64,000 nucleotides of DNA from Paramesorhizobium leguminum (GCF_003217235.1 NZ_QJTF01000014.1:31558-95557), one strand, 5' to 3'. Counted from the first letter of the stretch, positions 1 through 10,007 are shown. Notes: generated by a model not told the origin, from the letters alone. Numbers and translations are program-made.

Positions 1-129
1 ATCATGGCGCTGGGGCGTCTTGAACTCGCAATCAAGCCTAGGGCGGCCTTCATGAACAAATATGAGCGCAGCGGCATCATGTCTACCATGGCGCAACGGC
101 TACTTGATGTTGCGCGGGAAGGAAAATGA
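1..129 (+). CDS. 3' end of an unidentified CDS, cut by the window edge
   Basis: An open frame enters from the left edge in phase 1 and stops at the TGA at 127-129, giving about 42 C-terminal residues rich in Arg, Met and Ala and ending LLDVAREGK. The amphipathic ending resembles the last helix of GT-B glycosyltransferases, which would fit the polysaccharide genes next door, but this is only an inference. It converges on rfbA. No motif allows a firm family assignment. Confidence 0.45.
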   Translation: MMALGRLELAIKPRAAFMNKYERSGIMSTMAQRLLDVAREGK

Positions 130-144
130 AGTGACGGCAATCTT

Positions 145-212
145 TAGAGCATTTCATTTTTAGGTTGAAACGGTGATATTCTTTTATCGGTGCGGACTGT
201 TTCACCGTTGAG
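145..212. repeat. 68-bp direct repeat, left copy
   Basis: This 68-bp stretch (starts TAGAGCATTTCATTTTTAGG, ends TTTCACCGTTGAG) recurs without a mismatch at 63612-63679 in the same orientation. It contains the imperfect inverted pair GAAACGGTGA / TTTCACCGTT and so can fold. It lies in the convergent gap between the left-edge CDS and rfbA, where it could act as a 3' structure. Confidence 0.85.
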
Positions 213-249
213 CCCAAGCGATTCCATCAAAAGAGGAAGCTCTCTAACC

Positions 250-285
250 GCGTCCCGAAAAGTTGCAGACTTTTCGGGATCACGC
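250..285. repeat. Palindromic repeat, AAAGTTGCAGACTTTT family
   Basis: The arms GTCCCGAAAAGT and ACTTTTCGGGATC (reverse-complementary apart from one base) flank a short TGCAG loop. The same core in the other orientation (AAGTCTGCAACTTTT) recurs at 10141-10184, 10197-10237 and four times at 59460-59662, so this is a dispersed family in this genome. Here it lies just downstream of the rfbA stop and may end or protect that transcript. Confidence 0.8.
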
Positions 286-299
286 TTCAGGCGAAGCAT

Positions 300-1184
300 T
301 CATAATCCGAAGTCATATTTAGTCTTGCCAAGTTTCATCAGGTATTGGCCGTAATCGCTCTTGCCGAGCTCGATGGCCAGTGTGTGCAACTGGTCTTCGC
401 CAATATATCCCATGCGGAAGGCGACTTCTTCCGGGCAGGCGATCTTGAAGCCCTGACGTTTTTCCAGCGTTCCCACGAAATCGGCGGCGTCCAGGAGGCT
501 GTCCGGCGTGCCGGTATCGAGCCAGGCATAACCACGGCCCATCAATTCGACAGCGAGTTGGCTTCTCTCGAGATACATACGATTGACGTCGGTGATTTCG
601 AGTTCGCCCCGCGCGGACGGTTTCAGGTTGGCGGCTATGTCGATGACCTGCTCGTCATAGAAATAAAGTCCGGTAACCGCCCAGTTGCTCTTCGGCAGGG
701 CGGGCTTTTCCTCGATCGACAGCGCCTTCATCGTTTCATCGAATTCGACCACACCGTACCGTTCCGGATCGGTGACGTGATAGGCAAAAATGCGAGCGCC
801 GCTGGATATCGAAGCGCCTGAACGAAGAAGCTCCGGCAGGCCGTGACCGTAATAGATATTATCGCCCAGAATCAGCGCCGACGGATTGCGCCCGACAAAG
901 TCCGCGCCGATGATGAAGGCCTGCGCCAGGCCATCAGGGCTTGGCTGCACCGCATATTCGATAGAGATGCCCCACTGGCTGCCGTCGCCGAGAAGCCGTT
1001 TGAAGGCGTCGTTATCGTAGGGTGTGGTGATGATCAGGATTTCCTTGATACCCGCCAGCATCAGTGTCGTCAGCGGGTAATAGATCATCGGCTTGTCATA
1101 GACCGGCATGAGCTGCTTGGAGACAGCCCTGGTGATCGGATAAAGGCGCGTGCCGGAGCCGCCGGCTAGAATGATACCCTTCAT
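300..1184 (-). CDS. rfbA: Glucose-1-phosphate thymidylyltransferase (RfbA/RmlA)
   Basis: RfbA joins dTTP and glucose-1-phosphate into dTDP-glucose, the first step of dTDP-L-rhamnose synthesis in the cytoplasm. The 294-residue length is normal for the family. The N-terminal nucleotidyltransferase signature [11 protein letters not shown] is at residues 8-18, followed by [16 protein letters not shown], and the sugar-binding segment [17 protein letters not shown] is present. It is the last gene of the leftward set rfbC-rfbB-rfbD-rfbA and starts 56 bases after the rfbD stop. Together the four genes encode the whole dTDP-rhamnose pathway, so the product is probably used in O-antigen or exopolysaccharide. 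Confidence 0.97.
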   Translation of the reverse strand: MKGIILAGGSGTRLYPITRAVSKQLMPVYDKPMIYYPLTTLMLAGIKEILIITTPYDNDAFKRLLGDGSQWGISIEYAVQPSPDGLAQAFIIGADFVGRNPSALILGDNIYYGHGLPELLRSGASISSGARIFAYHVTDPERYGVVEFDETMKALSIEEKPALPKSNWAVTGLYFYDEQVIDIAANLKPSARGELEITDVNRMYLERSQLAVELMGRGYAWLDTGTPDSLLDAADFVGTLEKRQGFKIACPEEVAFRMGYIGEDQLHTLAIELGKSDYGQYLMKLGKTKYDFGL

Positions 1185-1240
1185 GCTTTTTCCTTCATTG
1201 GTTCCAGTATGGGGCGGTTCCGGTATGGGGCGCGCGAATC

Positions 1241-2116
1241 TCAGAGCAGACGGTCAAGTACGGTCCGTGTGGATAGCTTCCAGTCAGGAAGGACTATTCC
1301 GTAAACATGCTTCAGTTTGCTGTTCGAAAGCAGCGAGTTTGCGGGCCGCCTGGCCGGAGTTGGATAATCGACCGTTGTGATGCGCTTGACCGAAATGGTC
1401 TTGCCGCTCTTCGCCCGCAATCCGGCAAAAATCTCTTCGGCAAAATCTGCCCATGTGGCTTCGCCGCTGCCGGTGAGATGGAAGACACCGCGCAGTTCGG
1501 GAGCCTGATCCTCTACAAGCCGCCTTGCGATCGTGATCACCGCATCGGCGATATCCAGAGCGCTGGTCGGTGTACCACGCTGATCGGCCACGACACTCAC
1601 CGCATCGCGCGTTTCCGCCAGCCTCAGCATCGTCTTCACGAAATTGGCGCCAAAGGGCGAATAGACCCACGCAGTGCGCAGAATCACATGGTTTGGATTG
1701 ACCGCGGCAATGCCCTTCTCGCCGGCCAGCTTCGACTTGCCATAGACGGAGACCGGCCCCGTGGCATCCGTCTCGACATACGCATCCTGCTTGTCACCGG
1801 AAAACACATAGTCTGTCGATAGGTGCACGACCGGGATGCCGAGCTCCCCGGCTATTTCGGCAACCGCCGCGGGCCCTTCGGCGTTGAGCGTCAAAGCCAG
1901 TTCAGGCTCGCTCTCCGCCTTGTCCACCGCGGTGTAGGCGGCAGCGGAAACGATGATATCCGGCGCGATTCCGGCAAGCACCGCACGTATCGATTGCCGG
2001 TCGGCCAGATCGAGTTCCGGACGCCCCGCGGCAATGATCTCCACGCCGGCGCCAGCCCCGCGCTCCACAAGAGCCGAGACGACCTGGCCCTGTTTTCCCG
2101 TCACCGCGATGCGCAT
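1241..2116 (-). CDS. rfbD: dTDP-4-dehydrorhamnose reductase (RfbD/RmlD)
   Basis: RfbD reduces dTDP-4-dehydro-L-rhamnose to dTDP-L-rhamnose with NAD(P)H, the last step of the pathway. I place the start at 2116 ([12 protein letters not shown]), two bases after the rfbB stop. A longer frame exists upstream but would add residues before the nucleotide fold and overlap rfbB. The 291 residues show a Rossmann glycine motif at the N-terminus, the family segment [12 protein letters not shown], and the short-chain dehydrogenase pair YGKSK around residue 130. It lies within the rfbCBDA operon. Confidence 0.96.
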   Translation of the reverse strand: MRIAVTGKQGQVVSALVERGAGAGVEIIAAGRPELDLADRQSIRAVLAGIAPDIIVSAAAYTAVDKAESEPELALTLNAEGPAAVAEIAGELGIPVVHLSTDYVFSGDKQDAYVETDATGPVSVYGKSKLAGEKGIAAVNPNHVILRTAWVYSPFGANFVKTMLRLAETRDAVSVVADQRGTPTSALDIADAVITIARRLVEDQAPELRGVFHLTGSGEATWADFAEEIFAGLRAKSGKTISVKRITTVDYPTPARRPANSLLSNSKLKHVYGIVLPDWKLSTRTVLDRLL

Positions 2117-2118
2117 GA

Positions 2119-3174
2119 TCAGCCTTTTTTCAGAACGCCGAGCCGCTCGCCGGAATAGATGCCTTGCCTGAGGGGCTGCCACCACCATTCATTGTCCAGA
2201 TACCAGCGCACAGTGCGCTCGATACCCGTGTCGAAAGTTTCCTGCGCCTTCCAACCCAACTCGGTTTCCAGCTTTGTGGCATTGATAGCGTAACGCGCAT
2301 CGTGGCCAGGACGATCCGTGACATAAGATATCAGCTCCGCATACGGCTTTGCCTTCGGATGCAATTGGTCCATCAGTTCACAGATCCGGCGTACAACGTC
2401 GATATTGCGGCGCTCGTTGTGTCCACCGATGTTGTATTTTTCTCCAGGGCGCCCGTGCGAGGCGATCAGATCGAGCGCGCGGGCATGATCCTCGACATAG
2501 AGCCAGTCGCGGATGTTCGTGCCTTGCCCGTAGACCGGCAGCGGCTTTCCGTCGAGGGCGTTGAGGATGATCAACGGAATCAGCTTTTCCGGAAAATGAT
2601 ACGGCCCGTAATTGTTCGAGCAGTTCGACACGATCACCGGCAGGCCGTACGTACGGCACCATGCGATCGCCAGATGGTCGCTCGCCGCTTTCGAAGCGGA
2701 GTATGGCGAGGACGGATCGTAAGCCGTGCGCTCCTCGAACAGGCCTTCATCGCCGAGCGATCCATAAACTTCATCCGTCGAGACATGCAGGAAACGAAAG
2801 GCTTCCTTGCGGGCCGGTGACAGTTCGCTCCAGTAATGGCGCGCGGCTTCCAGCAAGCTGAATGTGCCCATGACATTGGTCTGGACGAAATCGCCGGCGC
2901 CATTGATTGAGCGGTCGACATGGCTTTCCGCAGCCAGATGCATGATCCGGTCCGGTTTGAACCCATCGATCGCCTCCGACATTTTGGAAAGGTCGCAGAT
3001 ATCGGCCTTCAGAAGGCGATAATTCGATGCACCGTTGATTTCCTTCAGCGAGGCAATATTGCCGGCATAGGTCAGCTTGTCGATGTTCAGCACCTCGGCG
3101 CCGGTATTTTTGACCAGATGCCGGACAAGGGCCGAACCGATGAAGCCCGCTCCGCCTGTTACGAGAATACGCAT
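2119..3174 (-). CDS. rfbB: dTDP-glucose 4,6-dehydratase (RfbB/RmlB)
   Basis: RfbB converts dTDP-glucose to dTDP-4-dehydro-6-deoxyglucose, using bound NAD+. The 351 residues begin with the Rossmann motif [14 protein letters not shown] (residues 7-20). The family signature STDEVYG and the catalytic YSASK are present, the normal arrangement for this extended short-chain dehydrogenase. The gene lies 18 bases after rfbC and two bases before rfbD, so translation is probably linked along the operon. Confidence 0.97.
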   Translation of the reverse strand: MRILVTGGAGFIGSALVRHLVKNTGAEVLNIDKLTYAGNIASLKEINGASNYRLLKADICDLSKMSEAIDGFKPDRIMHLAAESHVDRSINGAGDFVQTNVMGTFSLLEAARHYWSELSPARKEAFRFLHVSTDEVYGSLGDEGLFEERTAYDPSSPYSASKAASDHLAIAWCRTYGLPVIVSNCSNNYGPYHFPEKLIPLIILNALDGKPLPVYGQGTNIRDWLYVEDHARALDLIASHGRPGEKYNIGGHNERRNIDVVRRICELMDQLHPKAKPYAELISYVTDRPGHDARYAINATKLETELGWKAQETFDTGIERTVRWYLDNEWWWQPLRQGIYSGERLGVLKKG

Positions 3175-3192
3175 GGATCTCTCCGAAAAAGC

Positions 3193-3750
3193 TCAGTACT
3201 GGAAGAAGGGCGGCAGGTCCGCCAATGGGGGCTGCGCCCTGTCTTTGCCGGACAGAATAGCGTTGTCGATCGGCACAGGCCATTCGATGCCTATCGCCGG
3301 ATCGTTCCACAGCAGGCCGCGATCGCTCACAGCGCTATATGGCGACGTTACCTTGTAGGAAATGATGCAATCGGGAACGAGCGTGGCAAAGCCGTGGGCA
3401 AAGCCCGCCGGAATCCACAGCTGCTCCCCCTTTTCCATTGAAAGCTCGGTGCCGAACCATTGACCGTAAGTCGGCGAGCCCGCGCGAATGTCCACGGCAA
3501 CGTCGAAAATTTTTCCGGCGATACAACGCACGAGCTTACCTTGCGCGAATGGATCGATCTGGAAGTGCAATCCGCGAACGGTTCCGGGGGCCGCTGAGAA
3601 AGACTCGTTCTCCTGCACGAACGTCGCGTCCTCAATGTTCTCGCGGAACCACCCGTCCTTGAATATTTCAGAAAAATATCCGCGATGATCGCCAAGTCTT
3701 GTCGGCGTTATCATGGCCAGACCGGCCAGCGGCAAACGTTCGATCTTCAT
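3193..3750 (-). CDS. rfbC: dTDP-4-dehydrorhamnose 3,5-epimerase (RfbC/RmlC)
   Basis: RfbC epimerises dTDP-4-dehydro-6-deoxyglucose at C3 and C5. The cupin core contains the family segment GTVRGLHFQIDP with the catalytic His, and the C-terminal YKVTSPYS segment. I chose the start at 3750 (MKIERLPLAGLAM), giving 185 residues, the usual length; an ATG seven codons upstream at 3771 is possible. It is the first gene of the leftward rhamnose operon, and its promoter must lie in the 3751-4017 gap shared with wecB. Confidence 0.96.
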   Translation of the reverse strand: MKIERLPLAGLAMITPTRLGDHRGYFSEIFKDGWFRENIEDATFVQENESFSAAPGTVRGLHFQIDPFAQGKLVRCIAGKIFDVAVDIRAGSPTYGQWFGTELSMEKGEQLWIPAGFAHGFATLVPDCIISYKVTSPYSAVSDRGLLWNDPAIGIEWPVPIDNAILSGKDRAQPPLADLPPFFQY

Positions 3751-4017
3751 CACGCACCTGTCAGTTACCAATCCCTTGTAATTCGATCGAACCGGCTTGC
3801 AATAGCCTTATCACACATCCTGAACTTTGATCGATAGAGCGCCGGGGAAGCAGGATTGCCGTCAACGCGCGGTCCCACGACAATTGAAACCCGTCCATAA
3901 GCCTTGAAAGACCGGAAAACAGCCACTTTCTTTGACCAGGCAAGCGGTCCATCAACAGAACACTGCCCGTTCCGTCTTTTCCGCGTCTATTTCATCGGAT
4001 AATAGACGAGCCAACCG

Positions 4018-5151
4018 GTGATCTTGGGGACTGATGTGGTGCAGCAGAAGCAGAAAACTATCTTATGCCTGGTGGGAACCCGGCCCGAGTGCATTAAAAT
4101 GGCGCCGGTCATCAAAGCGCTTCAACAGGAAGATTGGGCAAGGCCGGTCGTCGTGAGCACCGGCCAGCACCGCGAAATGGTCAGAGACCTTCTTGGCCTG
4201 TTCGAAATCGAGATCGACCACGATCTGGACGTCATGGTTGCCGACCAAACTCTCGCTGGACTCAGCAGCCGTATTTTCGCTTCGCTCGACCCGATTCTCG
4301 CAAAAGAAAGCTTCGACCTCATCCTGGTGCAAGGCGACACCACATCGGTCATGATAGCCTCGCTGGCAGGCTTCTACAGGCATATTCCGGTGGGGCATGT
4401 GGAAGCAGGCTTGCGAACCCATGACATCGGGCGCCCGTTCCCGGAAGAATTGAACCGTGTGATCACGGGTCTGGTGGCTCAACTGCATTTCGCTCCTACG
4501 GCCCGCGCAGCGCAGAACCTGCTTGACGAAGGGAAAGATCCTTCCACCGTCCACATTACGGGCAACACCGTGATCGACGCACTGTTGAGCGTAGCAAATG
4601 GTGACGTTTTCTGTAGCTTCCCAAGCAGGAGCGATCGTCGCTTGATCCTTGTAACGGCACATAGACGCGAAAATTTCGGAGCGCCGATCAGGGAAATTTG
4701 CGGTGCGCTCCGCGATATCCACGATCGCTTTGCGGACGTTGAAATCGTCTATCCGGTGCATCCAAATCCGAACATTCATGGACCGGTGCATGAGTTGCTC
4801 GGAGAACATGCGCGGATCAGCCTAATCCCGCCGGCTGATTACAAGACCCTTGTCGCTCTTATGAAGCACTCGACTCTCGTCTTGACCGATAGCGGCGGAA
4901 TTCAGGAAGAAGCACCGGGCCTGGGGAAACCCGTTCTGGTTCTGCGTGATGAAACCGAGCGGCCCGAGGCTATAGAGGCCGGCGTCGCCAGGCTCGTTGG
5001 CTCCGACCGCAAACGTATATTCGATGAGGCGGTAAAATTGTTGACCGACGGCAACGCGTACGCTGCGATGAGCCGTGGAGCTTCCCCCTACGGTGACGGA
5101 AGCTCCGCCTCGAAAATTGCCGATCTTTGCAAGCAGTATCTCTCACTCTGA
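4018..5151 (+). CDS. wecB: UDP-N-acetylglucosamine 2-epimerase, non-hydrolysing
   Basis: WecB interconverts UDP-GlcNAc and UDP-ManNAc. The N-terminal GTRPECIKMAPVI, the central GHVEAGLRTHD and the C-terminal LTDSGGIQEEAPGLGKPVL segments are all family signatures, and the 377-residue length is normal. The first in-frame start is a GTG at 4018. GTG codons at 4036 and 4039 are better spaced from the TTGGGGA at 4024-4030, so the true protein may be six or seven residues shorter. It is divergent from rfbC and precedes wecC by 48 bases; together they make UDP-ManNAc uronate. Confidence 0.94.
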   Translation: MILGTDVVQQKQKTILCLVGTRPECIKMAPVIKALQQEDWARPVVVSTGQHREMVRDLLGLFEIEIDHDLDVMVADQTLAGLSSRIFASLDPILAKESFDLILVQGDTTSVMIASLAGFYRHIPVGHVEAGLRTHDIGRPFPEELNRVITGLVAQLHFAPTARAAQNLLDEGKDPSTVHITGNTVIDALLSVANGDVFCSFPSRSDRRLILVTAHRRENFGAPIREICGALRDIHDRFADVEIVYPVHPNPNIHGPVHELLGEHARISLIPPADYKTLVALMKHSTLVLTDSGGIQEEAPGLGKPVLVLRDETERPEAIEAGVARLVGSDRKRIFDEAVKLLTDGNAYAAMSRGASPYGDGSSASKIADLCKQYLSL

Positions 5152-5199
5152 TTGTGAGCGATCCCGACAATCTCCCTACGGAGCAACCAGAGTTCCTTC

Positions 5200-6456
5200 A
5201 TGACCGTTGAAAATCCCTTGTTCAAGACAGTATCGGTAATTGGTCTGGGTTATATCGGCTTGCCGACAGCTGCCACCCTGGCAACCCGTGGCCCGGAAGT
5301 TATTGGCGTGGACATCAGGCAATCCGTTGTTGACCGGCTCAACGAAGGCAAGGCTCATTTTTCGGAGCCGGATCTTGCCATGCTTCTGGAGGCAGCTGTC
5401 AAGACCGGCAAGCTTCATGCGGTGACGGAGCCGCAGCCGGCCGATGCGTTCATCATTGCGGTTCCAACCCCGTTTCTGGACGATAAATCCGCCGACCTGT
5501 CATATGTCGAAAATGCGACCCGCGCCCTGGCGCGGGTTATAAAGAAAGGCGACATCGTCATTCTCGAATCGACAAGTCCGGTCGGCACGACGCGCAAAAT
5601 ATGCGACTGGATCGGCGAAGAGCGTCCCGATTTGAAGCTTCCGCTCGACGGGCGGGCGGGAGATGTGAATGTCGCTTATTGCCCCGAGCGGATTCTGCCG
5701 GGAAGAATGGTATTCGAACTTGTCGAGAATGACAGGATCATCGGCGGAATGAGTGAGGCGTGCAGCCAACGGGCCGAAACCCTGTACAAGCTTTTTGTGC
5801 GCGGCGCCCTGTTGAGAACGACGGCAGCGACTGCGGAGCTGGTAAAACTCATCGAGAACGCTTACCGGGACGTGAACATCGCTTTTGCAAACGAGCTTTC
5901 GGTCGTCTGCGAAAAATTCGGGCTCAATGTCTGGGAGGCTATTGCGCTCGCCAACAGACACCCGCGCGTGAACATTCTCAGCCCCGGTGCCGGCGTGGGA
6001 GGGCATTGCATCGCCATCGATCCCTGGTTCTTGATTTCCGCGGCTCCGGAAGAGACTGCCTTGATGGCTGCCGCCCGCCACGTGAACGATAGCAAGCCGC
6101 TCCACGTGCTCGACCGGGTTCGCAAGCAACTGGACCGGTTCAAGCAACCGAAGGTTGCTTGCCTCGGACTGGCGTATAAGCCCGACGTCGACGATCTGCG
6201 TGAAAGCCCGGCGCTGCAGATAACGGCGGCGCTGGCGGATGAGGGTTTCGAAGTATTGGTGGTGGAGCCGCATGTCGATGAGCTGCCCAATGGTCTGGCA
6301 GGCCGCAAGAATGTAATAAAATGCGATCTCGACGACGCCATTCATCAAGCTGACGTCGTCGTTGCATTGGTTGGGCACTCTTCATTCAAGAATGTTTCGC
6401 GGGACGTTTTGCTGAGCCGAAGCGTGATCGACGCCGTAGGGCTTTGGCAACATTAG
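5200..6456 (+). CDS. wecC: UDP-N-acetyl-D-mannosamine dehydrogenase
   Basis: WecC oxidises UDP-ManNAc to UDP-ManNAc uronate with two NAD+. The NAD-binding motif IGLGYIGLPTAA is at residues 14-25. The middle-domain helix LIENAYRDVNIAFANEL and the catalytic motif GVGGHCIAIDPWF, with the nucleophile Cys270, are intact. The 418 residues match the UDP-sugar dehydrogenase family. The close neighbour wecB argues for the ManNAc rather than the GalNAc or glucose substrate, but the sequence alone does not settle this. Confidence 0.92.
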   Translation: MTVENPLFKTVSVIGLGYIGLPTAATLATRGPEVIGVDIRQSVVDRLNEGKAHFSEPDLAMLLEAAVKTGKLHAVTEPQPADAFIIAVPTPFLDDKSADLSYVENATRALARVIKKGDIVILESTSPVGTTRKICDWIGEERPDLKLPLDGRAGDVNVAYCPERILPGRMVFELVENDRIIGGMSEACSQRAETLYKLFVRGALLRTTAATAELVKLIENAYRDVNIAFANELSVVCEKFGLNVWEAIALANRHPRVNILSPGAGVGGHCIAIDPWFLISAAPEETALMAAARHVNDSKPLHVLDRVRKQLDRFKQPKVACLGLAYKPDVDDLRESPALQITAALADEGFEVLVVEPHVDELPNGLAGRKNVIKCDLDDAIHQADVVVALVGHSSFKNVSRDVLLSRSVIDAVGLWQH

Positions 6457-6550
6457 TGTACTTATCGATTGTCTTTACGTTTGAGGTCGCAAAAGCTCTT
6501 GACGCATGTAAAACGGCAATCGGCAATCTATACGATCCGGAGAAATTCGT

Positions 6551-8041
6551 ATGCCTGAGCCCATATCGGCGTGGACCGTGACTGTTCTATTCAGCCTAGC
6601 GATAGGGGCTCTCGGCCTTCTGCTGCGCCGAAAAACGCAGTCCTGGTCTCATCCGGCGGTTGTCATGGCCTTGTTCTGGTGTCTAATGACGCTTGCGCCC
6701 ATTCTCGGCGTGCCGGAACTCGTTGCCTCCCCCACTGCCATGGCGTTCATTTTCGCCGCCATGCTGGCCTTCGGGCTTCCGGCGTTTTTCATGGACTGGC
6801 GGCCCGCAGCCGCAGTTGTCGCGGCAAGAAGAGGCTCGGCGGCAACTCCTTTTTCCGGAAGCGAGCCGATCTATCTGTTCTTCGTCCTGCAAGGGCTGAC
6901 GCTTGTCTTTATGGCCCTTAACCTGCAACTTCAGGGATATTCGTTGAGCTTGGTGATCACTGATCCGCTCATGGTCAGCTGCAAATATCTTGCAGCGCGT
7001 TACAACGGTTCGTTAGATGCCAATATCTTCAGCCGAGCAGGTACCGTTCTCAATTATATCGGAGCGCCGATTGGTGGTCTCATTGTTGCCAGCCGCCGTG
7101 GTTGGGCACTGAGCTTGCCTGTTCTCATCTTGAGTTTTCTGCCTTCGCTGCTGAGCGCCCTTCTCTATGCGGACAAGGGAGGCGTATTTCTGACCGCTGC
7201 CCTTTTTTACGGCGCCGTTATCGTTGCACGCACTGCAGCCGGAAATACGGCGCTGATTACAAAAAAGACCATCGGCACCTGCATTCTCGTCATGCTGGTT
7301 CTCGCGCCGGTAATTGCCGTCGCCATGCTCAATCGCGTAAACACCGAGTGCGCCGGCACTGATCGTACGGTCACGGTATTTTCGAATATCGGCGCAGTTG
7401 CCGGGGGAGGCGCAGTTGCTGGGGGAACGGACACGTTCAAGGATGCGCTGTCAAAAACACTGCCGGAACCACCCGCGCCCTCTGATGGGGTCATTAAAAG
7501 GGGTCGATCGTATGCGTTCGGGCATCTGTTCGCATTCTCGGACTGGTTCGACCACGAAATAGGTGCGATCCAAACAAAGACGTACACGGACCCGCAATTC
7601 CGTACCTGGGGCTTCTGGACATTCATGGGGGTCGGAAAATTTATATCGCCCGAATATTACTCGTCACTTCCAATTGGGTCTTTCGGCGAATATTTTCAGC
7701 GGGGAAACATCCGAGGCACCAATATCTACACGATGTTTCGCGGCCTGATTTATGATTTTTCCATCGTCGGGGCGATCGGAGCGATGTTTGCCGGTGGATG
7801 GCTCGCCAGCCTGCTGTATCGCCGCATGCTCACTATCGAAAAAGCTGCCTTTGCGCAGGCGTTTTATGTGTTCTTTTGGGGTTTTGTCTATACGTCCTAC
7901 ATGGTCAGCCTGCTGATATGGCCCAGCGTGTATGCTGCAGCCATGGGCTTCTTTTTGGTACTTGTCGCATTGCATACAAGTTCGGATAAAAAAATGTCGG
8001 AGTTGTTCGCGCGGATGCGCGGGACGCCGCGGCATAGTTGA
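6551..8041 (+). CDS. Polytopic membrane protein, likely polysaccharide polymerase (Wzy-type)
   Basis: The 496-residue protein is mostly hydrophobic. I count roughly ten membrane segments, the first at about residues 8-24, and a soluble loop of about 100 residues at roughly 265-370 rich in Pro, Thr and Gly. This pattern, with a large periplasmic loop between two membrane blocks, is typical of repeat-unit polymerases, which have little sequence conservation. The position between nucleotide-sugar genes and an initiating transferase fits. It overlaps the longest frame of the next gene by four bases. I infer the function from topology and context only. Confidence 0.6.
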   Translation: MPEPISAWTVTVLFSLAIGALGLLLRRKTQSWSHPAVVMALFWCLMTLAPILGVPELVASPTAMAFIFAAMLAFGLPAFFMDWRPAAAVVAARRGSAATPFSGSEPIYLFFVLQGLTLVFMALNLQLQGYSLSLVITDPLMVSCKYLAARYNGSLDANIFSRAGTVLNYIGAPIGGLIVASRRGWALSLPVLILSFLPSLLSALLYADKGGVFLTAALFYGAVIVARTAAGNTALITKKTIGTCILVMLVLAPVIAVAMLNRVNTECAGTDRTVTVFSNIGAVAGGGAVAGGTDTFKDALSKTLPEPPAPSDGVIKRGRSYAFGHLFAFSDWFDHEIGAIQTKTYTDPQFRTWGFWTFMGVGKFISPEYYSSLPIGSFGEYFQRGNIRGTNIYTMFRGLIYDFSIVGAIGAMFAGGWLASLLYRRMLTIEKAAFAQAFYVFFWGFVYTSYMVSLLIWPSVYAAAMGFFLVLVALHTSSDKKMSELFARMRGTPRHS

Positions 8042-8058
8042 AGGGTAAGGATTCGATC

Positions 8059-8637
8059 ATGTATGTAGTCGTCGGCAAGCGCGCTTTCGACCTGGCGCTG
8101 GCGCTGCTGTTGGCCGTTCCGGCGCTGTTTTTGTGCATTCTCTGCGTGGTCGCCATCCGACTTGAGCGCACGGGACCGGCAATTTTCCGCCAGATCAGGG
8201 TCGGGCGCCATAAAAGGCCATTCGTGCTCTATAAGTTGCGAACCATGTCTCTGGATACGGGTGATCGTGCAAGCCATGAAGTCGCAGCCAGCCAGATCAC
8301 CCGCAGCGGGCGTTTCCTGCGCCGCACCAAGCTCGACGAACTGCCGCAACTCCTCAACGTGTTGCTGGGCGAGATGAGCTTCGTCGGTCCTCGCCCTTGC
8401 CTGCCCAGCCAGCATGAGCTGATTGCGGAGCGGGCCGAACGAGGCGTATTCAGGGTAAGGCCGGGAATCACGGGACCGGCGCAACTGCAGGGCATCGACA
8501 TGTCGACACCCCGCCGCTTGGCGGAGGTCGATGCTGCCTATGCCAAGAATCCGACTCTTCTCGGCGATCTCGAAAGCATTCTGCATACGGCAGTCGGGCG
8601 AGGAAGCGGCGACGCTGTGAAAGGGGAGAGAGGGTGA
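8059..8637 (+). CDS. Initiating sugar transferase (undecaprenyl-phosphate glycosyl-1-phosphate transferase)
   Basis: The 192-residue protein has the bacterial sugar transferase fold. One hydrophobic segment lies at about residues 10-32 after the basic KRAFD. The catalytic core follows with LYKLRTMS, RRTKLDELPQLLNVLLGEMS and VGPRP, which are hallmarks of the small (WbaP C-terminal or PglC-like) class. It would load the first sugar-phosphate onto undecaprenyl phosphate at the inner membrane. I chose ATG 8059, preceded by AAGGGTAAGG, over an upstream TTG at 8038. Its stop overlaps the first possible start of the next gene. Confidence 0.9.
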   Translation: MYVVVGKRAFDLALALLLAVPALFLCILCVVAIRLERTGPAIFRQIRVGRHKRPFVLYKLRTMSLDTGDRASHEVAASQITRSGRFLRRTKLDELPQLLNVLLGEMSFVGPRPCLPSQHELIAERAERGVFRVRPGITGPAQLQGIDMSTPRRLAEVDAAYAKNPTLLGDLESILHTAVGRGSGDAVKGERG

Positions 8638-8666
8638 GGGGCATCAATACCAAAGAGAACCAAAAG

Positions 8667-10007
8667 ATGAGTTTCATGGTAACGGCGCAGAGCAATAAGA
8701 ATACGGACTGGCGCTACCGTCTTTCGACGATAATCCTACTTCTGGCGGCGTTTCCCATTCAAATCTACGCTGTACCCGGTTTCGAGATAACGCCTTCCTT
8801 GATCTTGGCCGCCGCCGTCTTTCTTCTGTCCAAGCCGAGCGAGAAAGCCATCTATGTGGTGATCGGTTTTCTCGCCATTTGCGGCCTGTTAGCACTTCTC
8901 GGCATGGTCGGTAACGATGGCAGGATTAAAAACCTCATCGGAGCAGCAAGCTTCTCCAGCGGATTTCCTTACCTTCTGGTCGGGCTTGTCTTTGCCAGCT
9001 ACAGCATCGATATCGCAAAGCTCTGGCAGCCGGTCGCTGTGGCTGCTGTGCTGGTTACCGTGATATTCATGGTCGATCTATACTTGACGAATGGAAACCT
9101 GATCTTATCGGCGGCATACGACTCGGTAGCATATTCCGCTCCGGAAACGACCTTCATCAACTCCGTCTTTCCGTTCTATGGGAAATACGCGGTGATTACG
9201 CTGGCGACAATAGCGATGATGCTCGCCGGATTGTCGATCGCCGCAGCTTCCTCATTCAGGGGAAATTTCAAGATATTCGTTTTGATCGTCTCCAACCTTC
9301 TAATGTTCATATCGTTCACGACATGGACCCGGCAGGTCATGCTCGGCGTTATACTATTCTACGCAATTCTTATTGTAATGGCGTTCCGCCGCAAGGAAAC
9401 ATGGGTATCATTTGGCGTCTTCCTTATTCTTCTGGGACCTTGGGCCTATTTTTTGCAAGCGGATTCTCGGTCCCTGCTTTCATGGGAAGCGAACGGTCAC
9501 GTCGTCGGCGCCGAAGGAATTGGAACGCATAAATTCCAAACAAGCATCGATTACCTGAAGGACGGCAATTTCGATAAGCTGTCGACGGGTCGCCTGCCTC
9601 TTTATAGGGACGCATTCAACCGGATCACGCCGCGAATTTTGTTGGGGGGATGCGGTTTCTGCAACATTGCGGATGTTTTGAAGTTTCCGTTCTCCAGCCT
9701 TCATAACGTTATATTGACGGCCGTTTTCAAAGGTGGCGTCATCTACGCCGCCATCTACCTTTGCGTTGCGTTTGGCAGCCTCATTCTCTTATGGTTCAGG
9801 AAGAAAAGCTTTAGCCGGGATGCAACATATGCCGTCGTCGCATCGATAGCAGTACAGTCGCTGTTCAATGATGTTCTGTACTTCCAGGTGGTGCCGGCGC
9901 TTTTGTTCACACTGAGCGGATACCTGATAGGATCAAGCTCGATAGGCGAGAAATTCTTCCTAAGAAGAGAAGTCGTAGCACCAGCCTTTGGATCCGGGAC
10001 TCATTAG
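8667..10007 (+). CDS. O-antigen ligase/polymerase-like membrane protein
   Basis: The product has about 446 residues with some ten to twelve membrane segments. A large loop near residues 255-340 ends in SSLHNVILTAVFKGGVIYA. The HN-hydrophobic-x-G pattern after the loop is the conserved signature of the WaaL/Wzy (O-antigen ligase) family. A GTG at 8634 overlaps the sugar transferase gene, and ATGs occur at 8667 and 8676; I use 8667, though no strong Shine-Dalgarno decides it. Two polymerase/ligase-like genes in one short locus suggest one polymerises and the other ligates. Which does which cannot be read from the sequence. Confidence 0.7.
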   Translation: MSFMVTAQSNKNTDWRYRLSTIILLLAAFPIQIYAVPGFEITPSLILAAAVFLLSKPSEKAIYVVIGFLAICGLLALLGMVGNDGRIKNLIGAASFSSGFPYLLVGLVFASYSIDIAKLWQPVAVAAVLVTVIFMVDLYLTNGNLILSAAYDSVAYSAPETTFINSVFPFYGKYAVITLATIAMMLAGLSIAAASSFRGNFKIFVLIVSNLLMFISFTTWTRQVMLGVILFYAILIVMAFRRKETWVSFGVFLILLGPWAYFLQADSRSLLSWEANGHVVGAEGIGTHKFQTSIDYLKDGNFDKLSTGRLPLYRDAFNRITPRILLGGCGFCNIADVLKFPFSSLHNVILTAVFKGGVIYAAIYLCVAFGSLILLWFRKKSFSRDATYAVVASIAVQSLFNDVLYFQVVPALLFTLSGYLIGSSSIGEKFFLRREVVAPAFGSGTH

